A DNA stretch of 64,000 nt. It comes from Romanomermis culicivorax (lineage: Eukaryota > Nematoda > Enoplea > Mermithida > Mermithidae). The notes under the pieces were generated by a model, which was not told where the DNA came from, made no database searches, and worked only from the letters and a program-made list of their open reading frames with translations. The translations under genes were made by a program, and so were the position numbers. Shown here in pieces: positions 56,324 through 64,000 of this stretch (position 1 is the first letter of the stretch; the number at the start of each line of letters is the position of its first letter). Location of the stretch: contig CAWUHX010000004.1 in assembly GCA_963922205.1 (NCBI GenBank), positions 186,001-250,000 of the forward strand. Direction: 5' to 3'.

Positions 56324-58980
56324 CTAACTGTCCATAGTTATTGTGTCAGGGCTGCCAGGGATCGGCGCGCACACATCTGCATTCTTCCATAACCTTGATC
56401 GAATCGGCATAAATCCGAATCGATTCAACCAAACATATATTCCAGCACCTTTTCGGGATACCTCATACTCTATGTTTGGAAGAGTTTTCCCCAACAAAAG
56501 ATATTGAGATAACCTTTCGTCTGACCGCCAAGCCATTTCCTTTATCTTGCCCTGTAGCTCTGGGCTGAATGATGTAATGAACCTGTAACTAAACATTTCG
56601 GCCATTACAAAGTCCAGTTCCTTTCTGCTATGGGGCCAGATCACGTGAAAGGCCAGCGGGACTAAGGCACAAGGGGCTTGCAGTTCCGAGAACCGCTTTT
56701 CCTCAAATGCCTTAGCATACTCCGCCAGCTGAGGCTTCCAGTGATCTTTGTCAAAATAACCCACCCCAGGATCAATATCAATAGGCACATGGACCAGATG
56801 ATTTTTTAGGGCATTTAGTAGTGCTTGCTTTTGATGATCTTGGGGTAGTTTGACAACTTTCCTTGCTGTGTCAATGAACCAAACTAAGGATGCTGGCTGC
56901 GTGAGCTCATGATACTGCTTCCCTTGCGCCATTTCCTCTACTAACTGTAGGCGCAACCTATCCTTGGCCGACAAGCGCTGTTCAGGCCTAATCATTTCGT
57001 CATCGTCGGGATCACTTGCTTCATCATAGGAATTGGGCTTTAATTTTTTACCCTGACGATAAGCACCTGGATAGATGCCTCGCCACGGCAAATTTTCTTT
57101 TCCTTTCCTAGGATTGCAGATGTCCCGATGGCAACGAAAATTAGGCCCTATTTCTTGCACTTGTGTGGCCCATCTTGCATACATTTCTTGGCGCATCATG
57201 TGGTAGGTGGCCTCAGGCTGCCTAACCACAATATCAGGTGTACCCACAAAGTTACGTAGTTTATAGTCTGTAACTATATATGAGTAAAACTGATAAAATT
57301 TATATGAAAGAATTTCAATCAGGGACGGATCGACTATATCGTGAGGAAAGTTGGCAACTCCCCCACATAGCTCAATCACATACCCATAGTGAAATGCCCC
57401 CATAAAAATTGCCAATGAAAAGTAGGCATCCATACCAGCGTACTGCAGTATCTCTTCGGGGACTCTTTCTTTGGCCACACTTTGCCTATTACGTAAAAGA
57501 CTGAAATCAGTCTGGTGAGGACCGATGTCAGCCAAATACATTTCGGCAAAGAGGCCTTTCAATTTCAATGTCTCAGGGCGGATTCCTGCTTTTCTGGATT
57601 TGGTAATCTCGCTTCCCATGATCTGCTTTGCCGTGACGCTTAGATCATAGTATCTTCCAAGATTTCCATCTTTGATACTACATCTAATCGCGTCAGACAA
57701 GTCGCGACCATTGGTGCTTTTTCCGCATCCACGGACATTGACAATTGACACTATGTCCTCCAAAACGGCGTAACCGACTAACAACGTCGCTGAGCGTAAA
57801 AAGTGCAACAAGATGTTCCACTCTTGCTCTTGCAGCAACGTTAAATCGATTACGAACGTTTTGCCATTTAGGTGGGGGAACGAAACTAATCTGGCAAACT
57901 GGTTGCCTTTTTCGTTTTCCAACCCCCACCTAAATAGCTTTCTAGCATCCTCGCGGTTCACTTTCTCTACATCGAAGCCGACAATGTTCATGCCTCGGAA
58001 AGTGCTGCTTTCTAGGTGTTTTACCACCCTTTCCACACTTCCCGTGGGAACAATTATCGGCTCGATAGGGTTGGTCTGCCAGAACTCAAAAGTGGCAGAA
58101 AACCACCTTTCTAACTCTGCTATCCACATTGCCCCATGGATGTTGTGGTCTAAAAAATCCAGGAGAGATTTAAATTTTTATACACTCCTTATGTGCATTT
58201 TCGTGACCCTTTTTGAACTCTTTGGGTAATTTTACCCACTATTACTCCTTTAACCTTTGGGGAAAACTCTAGCACCTTTGTGCAGAACACCGTTTTAACT
58301 TTTGAATTTTTGAAATTTTTGGAGCGGGAACTTGATTTTTTGTCTTTCTGGCCGTTGGGTGTCCCTTTATAGAAACCAAAATTGATAGGCAAAAATATGT
58401 GAAATTAGGTGTTTTTTTCACTCTAACCCAACACACCTTTGCTACTCGATCAGCACTTAATCGATCACAACCTTGATCTCTGCGACTAACTCCTGCTAAT
58501 CCGCTTCTTCGCCACTTTGCGGAAACCAGAGGGAGCGGGAATGACAAAAACCTCCCCTAATCGGATCACCTAATTCGACCGAAGTCTTTTTCGGATCACC
58601 TAGGTTCAGCCCTTGCCACCCCCTTCTACCTAATTTTTTGTGTTTATTTCTCAACTCCCAGTTGGTAGCTCGTCCGAGAAAGGGCACAGAAACAGTCTTA
58701 CAAAACACCCCTGATGAGCGTAACCTCCGCTCATTTTCTTACCTAACTATTTACAAATAAAAAATGATTGCTTACCGTCGACCAAAAAATATCGATTATT
58801 CTGCCGCGGGTGTGGCTCCCCAAACTGGACTTCGTCGTCCGTTGCGTTGTACGTCCGAGTACACTCGTTCGGCCTACCCATTCGCAAAATTTTCTGGGCC
58901 CCATTCTTTGCACCGAAATAATTTTGAAAATTTTTAAACCGGATTTGCAGCTGTGAAAAGTAGACAGATGTATAAAACAT
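56324..58980 (-). CDS. DEDDy 3'-5' exonuclease-domain protein, two exons
   Basis: Exon 1 (58776-58980; Met at 58980 or, more likely, 58881, MGRPNECTRTYNATDDEVQF) ends in donor GTAAGC. The intron is 58150-58775, and exon 2 starts at 58149 after GGATTTTTTAG; the phases fit (1+2). From the Met at 58129 the second exon has 601 residues to a TAG. Motifs: GFDVE (Asp53, Glu55), GYAVLED (Asp125), QYAGMDA (Tyr230, Asp234), the complete acidic set plus Tyr of the DEDDy (WRN/RNase D-like) exonucleases, which remove nucleotides from 3' ends using two metal ions. The remaining 360 residues are not recognised. It follows a Gypsy integrase on the same strand by 0.4 kb. It could be a retroelement gag-like/accessory ORF or a host exonuclease gene; activity is inferred from motifs only. 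Confidence 0.7.
58150..58775 (-). other. Intron of the exonuclease polyprotein gene
   Basis: 626 bp, GTAAGC to TTTTTTAG. Open frames inside it are weak. On the plus strand TTGGTAGCTCGTCCGAGA (about 58663-58680) resembles a tRNA-Pro-type primer site, but no plus-strand retroelement adjoins it. Confidence 0.55.
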
Positions 58981-59396
58981 TTACAGTCTATTCCCTTGGG
59001 GCTGCAAATTACCTCACGGGAGGGCTCTTCCGTTCACAATGTTTTTGAAAAAGATTTGAAAAATTAAGAACAGACGCAGGACACAACTTTTGAGAAGTGT
59101 TAACCAAGAAGTTGTAAGATGAAAAGTTTACGAAATCGGGTCTTTCGCTTTAAAAGCTTTTCCCCCGCTCCGTTAAAACACAATCCTACATATCAAAAAA
59201 TATGAAAACCGATTTTAACCGTTACAAAACACAATTGGAATAAATATTTATTAAGTATACAAAATAAACACACGCAAATCGGCAGATTTTGCGGCTACGA
59301 AACTACATCGGGCGTCGCACTACTCTCCGCTAATTGGGAAGATACAGTGAGACGATTCGATCGATTTTTTAGGTAGTTCTGCCATCGTGTAGTCTC
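58981..59396 (-). other. Interval between integrase and exonuclease gene, possible LTR or promoter
   Basis: On the minus strand the integrase end is followed by a purine-rich GCGGAGAGTAGTG (about 59320-59332), then TGTAGTTTCGTAGCC, an AATAAATATT signal (about 59240) and T-rich sequence, an arrangement like a polypurine tract followed by LTR. A second copy to prove an LTR was not found in the window. Confidence 0.35.
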
Positions 59397-60480
59397 CTAG
59401 CCAAAAATTTTCAGCCTACTTGCTGAAACCTTTTGCCCTAGCAAAAGATTATCATAATGTGCAATTGTTATGACATTATCTTCTAACCTGGAAACATCAG
59501 TTATAATGAAGGGTCCTTCCCAAGTTAAGCCTAGTTTCTTTTGCTTATCAACTTTAAGAAGTACCCAATCATTTTCTTTAAAAACCGGGGTTTTAATTTT
59601 CTTGTCAAAATATCTTTTGCTAGCTTCCCCTGCTTTCTGGATATTTTCCGCAATAATACCATAAAGCCTGGTTAAGTGGTCTGTTAGGATGAATTTGTAT
59701 GCCTCATAATTCATGGGCATTACTATTTTAAGGGCTTTCCAAAAATTCATCACGAACTTTGCCTCATGGCCCGTAACAACGCAAATGGCGAGGCCTTCGT
59801 CACTGCGTGTGGGGTAGCATTATAGGCAAACACCACTGATTTGAGATATCTTGGCCAGCTATCGGGTTCACCGATAGCTACTTTTCTCAATTGTTTTATC
59901 AGAGTTTGGTTGAACCTCTCTACCGTACCATTACCCTGAGGGTGGTAAGCAGTAGTGAAGATCTTCTTACACTCTAATAAATCACAAACTGATTTCATTA
60001 AATCCGAAGTAAAACAAGATCCATTGTCACTTAGGAGTTTCGTTGGTGTTCCATGCCTAAATATTATAGCTTCCAAGAACGCATTCACAACTGAATTTGC
60101 TGATTGATCTGGGATCATTTCAGCTTCAACCCATTTTGTGAAATAGTCCTGAAAAACTATAACATAAGGCATTCTTTCTCCCAAAGGCGAAATTCCTACT
60201 ATATCCACGGATACAATGTCGAATGGACCTTGTGGCACAATGGGTATCAACGGAGGAATGGATGGCTTTCCTGCAGTTGCCATTTGACAGACAACGCAGT
60301 ATTTTATCTATTCCCTGACATCTTTTTCCATGCCAGGCCACCAATAGTGCAATTTCGTGACACTCAGAGTTCTTTTGAAACCCTGGTGTGTCATTATTAC
60401 AGCAGATGCTGATGCAGTACAGAGTCCCTGAGGTTTGCGGGTACGACCAATTGGTCTTCGCTTTCTGCCTCAGTTTCCCT
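59397..60480 (-). pseudogene. Element III integrase (decayed)
   Basis: Zinc-binding part (60290-60480) with LHQHLL and YWWPGMEKDV and C-x2-C (CVVCQ), holding several stops including one TAG between WWPGMEKDVRE and IKYC. Catalytic core 60283-59750 with Asp in VSVDIVG, Asp in LLSDNGS and Glu in GTVERFNQ. A one-base shift at about 59765 leads to the C-terminal part (59753-59397) with a WEGPF module ending KIFG. The D,D,E triad is kept, but the protein cannot be made intact. Confidence 0.85.
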
Positions 60481-60498
60481 ATACAATACACCATTTTC

Positions 60499-62235
60499 TT
60501 AATAGAACCCAGTGTGATACTTCCTGGTGCTATTTGCACCTAATCTATCCCAGATTGGCTTTAAGCTTTCGTCTGCTTTTTGCAGTTTGCTCATCAAGTC
60601 ATCTGGGATCAGGCCAATAGATATCTCTTTTTCTCCTGATGTTCCCGGTTTATCAAATTCCTCCTCCTTTCTAGGGTGTAACCACTGCACATTGTCTTGT
60701 TTCTGAGGTATCCCAGATTTATCAGTTTCCTGATTTTCTTTCTGCACCTCTTCCGAAACACGAGCTTTGCTTCGGGTTACTACCGCTTCTATTCCTTTAG
60801 GATGCTCTCTTTCGTCCTCAGGACTAATTCGAGCATCCGCTTCTTCCTTTTTATCCTTGTGGGATTTATTCTTTTCGGGGATGTTGTTCCTCTTGGCGAC
60901 CAAGGAAATTTGTTGTTGTTCTTGTTGTTCTTTTATTATTCCTTTGACATCGGAGGAAACAACATCCGATTTGAACATGCTTTCCCACTTTGGTGGTGAT
61001 TTCACCACATCCTCTGGCTCATCCTTCCTAGAGAGAAAGTCACCCATAGCATTTTGTCTACCGGGCACATATTCAAACTTGTGGTTGTATTGATTTATGA
61101 TCGCATACCACCGTTTCAATTTGTCATTTGTTGTTGTGTTGACTTTCATTGATAACAGTGGTCTGTGATCTGTCTTAATCAATACTTTCTGCCCCAATAA
61201 ATAGTGCCGATAGATTTTGAGGCCGTAAATAATCGCGAGGCACTCCCTTTTGGTTGCGCACCACTTTTTCTCGTCCACTTTTAGCACACGGCTATTGTAT
61301 GCTATGACCCACTTGTCGTCCCCAGACTCTTGATACAGAACAGCCCCTAGTGCTGTTCCACTGGCATCGGTTTGCAGAATGAACTGGGCTGAGCCATCCA
61401 TTACTGGGTACCTAAGGAATGGAACCGATACCAGTGCTTCTTTCAAAGCATTAAATGCTTTGTAATGATCCTCTGTGACGAGCCATTTATTCCTTTTCTT
61501 GGCCGTCAGCTTATACAAAGGTTCTGTGTGCTTTGCCAGATGTGGTATAAAATTTTTACACCACTGGAGCATTCCGAGAAACCTTTGCATACGCTTGACT
61601 GAGTCTGGGAATTCAAACTCCTTTATAGCTTGCACTTTTTTCGGATCGGGCGAAATTCCATTAGAATCCAAAATATGACCAAGAAAATGTACCTTCTTTG
61701 GTAGGAATTCACATTTTTCCGGTTTAAGTGTAAGCTGGGCTCGTCTCAGAGCATCTAGGACCAATTTCAAATTTTCTATGTGTTCCTCGAACGTATTCGA
61801 GAACACTATGATATCGTCTATGTAAACTAAACATATCTTCCACACATGAGGATGAAGGATTCTCTCCATCATCCTCTGGAACTCGGCTGGTGCATTTTTC
61901 AGTCCAAAGGGCATTACTTTGAACTGAAACAACCCTTCTTGACACAGGAAAGCAGTCTTTTCTTTACTGCCTTCTTCCATTGGCACTTGCCAATAACCAG
62001 ACTTAAGGTCAAGAGTCGTATAAAATTTTGCTCTCCCGAGGCAGTCCAGATAATCATCCATTCTTGGTATTGGATATAGATCATCCTTCGTAACCTCGTT
62101 CAAGCCTCTGAAATCAACAACCGGCCTGAGCGACCCATCTTTCTTCCCTACTAGGAATAATGGCGCCGCCCAGGGCGATCTTGATGGCTCTATGACTCCT
62201 TTGTCCAGCATTTCTTGCACATGTTGTCTGATATA
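60499..62235 (-). CDS. pol: Element III reverse transcriptase-RNase H
   Basis: An open stretch of about 573 codons from the ATG at 62220: RT with VDFRGLNEVTKDD, YTTLDLKSGYWQ, MPFGLKNAPAEFQ and YIDD (61824-61813), then RNase H with LQTDASGTALGAV, KRECLAIIYGL and KTDHRPLL, and a long Lys/Glu-rich linker toward integrase (SHKDKKEEADARISPEDE). All catalytic residues are seen. A TGA at 62236-62238 separates it from the upstream protease frame, which is in the same phase. It belongs to Ty3/Gypsy but is clearly distinct from elements I and II. Confidence 0.85.
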   Translation of the reverse strand, partial: YIRQHVQEMLDKGVIEPSRSPWAAPLFLVGKKDGSLRPVVDFRGLNEVTKDDLYPIPRMDDYLDCLGRAKFYTTLDLKSGYWQVPMEEGSKEKTAFLCQEGLFQFKVMPFGLKNAPAEFQRMMERILHPHVWKICLVYIDDIIVFSNTFEEHIENLKLVLDALRRAQLTLKPEKCEFLPKKVHFLGHILDSNGISPDPKKVQAIKEFEFPDSVKRMQRFLGMLQWCKNFIPHLAKHTEPLYKLTAKKRNKWLVTEDHYKAFNALKEALVSVPFLRYPVMDGSAQFILQTDASGTALGAVLYQESGDDKWVIAYNSRVLKVDEKKWCATKRECLAIIYGLKIYRHYLLGQKVLIKTDHRPLLSMKVNTTTNDKLKRWYAIINQYNHKFEYVPGRQNAMGDFLSRKDEPEDVVKSPPKWESMFKSDVVSSDVKGIIKEQQEQQQISLVAKRNNIPEKNKSHKDKKEEADARISPEDEREHPKGIEAVVTRSKARVSEEVQKENQETDKSGIPQKQDNVQWLHPRKEEEFDKPGTSGEKEISIGLIPDDLMSKLQKADESLKPIWDRLGANSTRKYHTGFY

Positions 62236-63088
62236 TGGTCAGCGTTCAATGGCAGCTCTGTAGTAATGTTTTGCCACAGGGCTAGCATCACCTGTATCAA
62301 TTTTACAAGTAAGATGGGGAGTAGTTGTCAGAGGATCATGAGGTAGGCTAAATCCATCCCAGTATTTCACGAGTTGCCGTATCGCCATCTCTTTCTGTTC
62401 CTCTGACACTGTAGCTTTAGAGGTCATTTTGTATAATGCTTCCAGAAACACAACTCCATCGAATTTTGATTCCTTGGCATCGAAAATGCCCTCTAGGCTA
62501 CTTTCTCCACTATTTCCTGCCTGCAAAATTGATACACTTGATTCTCCCCGAAATACAGAGTTACAGTAGCCAAGAACTTGATTAGGTTCTATCAGGCAAC
62601 CGGAACCCGTATTATTGGAGATCATCAATACAAAGTCCTCCTTTGAACCGTCAACTATAGTATCGTCTATTCTGAATCTCGTTTCTGAATCATCACCTTC
62701 TATGATGATTCCATTTATTCTATTTGCCGAAGATTTATTCCACAATTTGGCTTTCACTAGCTGATCTGTTCCATGTGGAATGTAAATTCTATTACAAGCC
62801 ACTACTGGAACTAGATCTTCCAGTTGCTCAATTGTCGAACATTGATCTTCTTCAATAGAATCTTCTTGTATTGATTCTGCTATCATCGGATTATGCATCC
62901 CAACTATTGGAATTGCTTTCTTATCTGATGTTAACAAATCAATACTTTTCTTTACACCCATCATAGTCATTGAACCTTTTCCAAAATCTATTACGGTATT
63001 GACTTCCGGATGCGCCAGGAAGTCTGTTCCCAATATCAAATCTTCTGCGGACCCTGGTATTATGATAGCTTTAACTGGAAAAACTAAC
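62236..63088 (-). pseudogene. Element III protease C-terminus and linker (truncated)
   Basis: The minus frame starts in family A sequence (first five codons) and then gives the C-terminal half of a retropepsin (AEDLILGTDFLAHPEVNTVIDF), a long acidic linker and the pre-RT region (KYWDGFSLPHDPLTTTPH). The active-site DTG half lies beyond the junction at about 63088 and is absent. The frame ends at TGA 62236-62238. Confidence 0.8.
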
Positions 63089-63936
63089 ATGTCTACCTTC
63101 ACTTATCAATTAATCTTTAATAGTTTTAATCATCTTAAACGTATTATCTCATGTTTTAATTGATAATCTTCAATATTTCATCTTGATATTTAGTGAAGAT
63201 TCACGTTTTTACCTTGACACATTTTTTGAGAAAAATCAATACGTCAAGTTTGTAAACTTTTTGAAGCGATTATTCCTTTCTTAACCTAAAATCAATCCAA
63301 AAGCTTCATGGAAGTAGTTTTCGGAAATTTCTACTCTTCTTACTCATATCTTTTCGGCCAAGTTTATGAGAGTGTGTGAATAAATAAATGGTTTTAAAAT
63401 TTTTCAAACATAAAATTCTAGAAATTACGACTTTCGAACAGAAAATTCGAATCTAATATTTCAAATAAGTGTTTGGAAAATTGATTTTCCAGCATCGCAG
63501 AACCCAAAAAAATTTTCCGGCGTTTCAGGCAGGAAAGATTAATAGCTTTTTTGGGCTCTCACTTGTCATCATAGAGGACTTAGCCGTTGATTTCTCATGT
63601 AATTCGAAGTCATTATGTTCTTGGATAGTTTGCTGGAAAATTTGTTCCACAATGCTTGTAGATTAGACTTCGATCAAACTCAAAAAATTCAAATGTTTCC
63701 TGAATTTTAATGAATTAATGGCTCTAAAATGTTATTGAATAATGTTGAATGACATTTTTTTTATCAATTGCCGTGATGCTCAATATATACATTTCTTTAA
63801 AAAATAACCTAGCATTGGAATTTATTCACGTATACTGATATTATAAAATTGGCTTGTAAAAATTTGGAATGGCTTGTAAAATTTTAGGCCAACAAGCCAC
63901 TTGGCTTCTGACTCGAAGGTCAAAAAAAAAACCCTG
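63088..63936 (-). mobile_element. hAT-like family A, inverted, truncated at the pol junction
   Basis: Ends CAAAAAAAAAACCCTG at 63936 and matches the complement of 51935-52800 in order. Its other ~250 bp are missing where it meets the element III protease. No 8-bp duplication can be seen because one end is lost. Confidence 0.75.
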
Positions 63937-64000
63937 CTCTGCAGTTGCCTTTCTACCATACTCGGCACTGCATTCCATTTCTGGCACATTCTCCTCTTTC
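63937..64000. other. Window edge, possible upstream part of element III
   Basis: The minus frame is open for the 21 codons available (KEENVPEMECSAEYGRKATAE), which could be sequence just before a protease active site; too short to decide. Confidence 0.2.

Noticed and set aside
58663-58680. Plus-strand primer site resembling tRNA-Pro type
   Set aside because: It lies inside an intron of a minus-strand gene and no plus-strand LTR or gag adjoins it.
51935-63936. Polinton/Maverick-like unit (inverted ends, integrase, protease inside)
   Set aside because: No family B DNA polymerase, packaging ATPase or capsid is seen; the pol is of Gypsy type and the flanking repeats are dispersed hAT-like elements.

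Overview
The window is nuclear DNA of an animal, most likely an invertebrate and perhaps an arthropod; the sequence does not fix the species. Evidence for this is introns with GT/AG borders, an F-box/leucine-rich protein gene, hAT transposase remnants, Ty3/Gypsy retrotransposons, a LINE fragment and several families of short non-autonomous DNA transposons. Base composition is AT-rich outside retroelement coding parts. Host genes are few; most of the window is transposon sequence at different stages of decay.

Layout. 1-3 kb: a LINE fragment, two old MITEs and a 97-bp tandem repeat. 3026-3266: an orphan exon (minus). 3.5-11.2 kb: Gypsy element I (minus), a dead copy with LTR, integrase, RNase H, RT and a gag remnant, interrupted by a 1.1-kb hAT-like element. 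12.5-13.5 kb: a degenerate 66-bp tandem array. 13.8-15.1 kb: a duplicated 3' end of the F-box gene. 15.8-17 kb: nested MITEs. 17.2-18.2 kb: a probable gag remnant. 20,623-29,099: Gypsy element II (plus), young, with two 1,429-bp LTRs about 98-99% identical by eye, a 4-bp target duplication, PR-RT-RNase H and integrase, but no gag. 29.2-35 kb: a dense MITE cluster, many copies with perfect or near-perfect 8-bp target duplications. 32.1 and 35.9-36.2 kb: hAT transposase C-termini. 36.6-39.7 kb: a broken gag-protease element. 40.5-41.1 kb: a coiled-coil terminal exon (minus). 43.3-48.0 kb: the two-exon F-box/LRR gene with a pseudogene copy upstream. 48.5-50.5 kb: a 2-kb foldback element. 51.9-53.05 kb: a complete hAT-like element. 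53.4-63.1 kb (minus): a decayed Gypsy-like pol (element III), followed on the same strand by an unusual spliced polyprotein. 63.1-63.9 kb: an inverted copy of the hAT-like element.

The most notable content is the polyprotein at 54,075-58,980 (minus). It carries a complete set of DEDDy 3'-5' exonuclease residues (D, E, D, Y, D), a coiled-coil and charged middle, and an Arg/Gly-rich tail resembling an RNA-binding nucleocapsid tail. It lies directly downstream of the integrase of a Gypsy pol. It may be an exonuclease-bearing gag-like or accessory ORF of a retroelement, or a captured host-type gene; the window alone does not decide.

A second theme is nucleic-acid structure: the LTRs of elements I and II share a cluster of stem-loops whose bases differ while pairing is kept, element II has a row of four related hairpins near its 3' end, and three MITE families share related termini and 8-bp target duplications.
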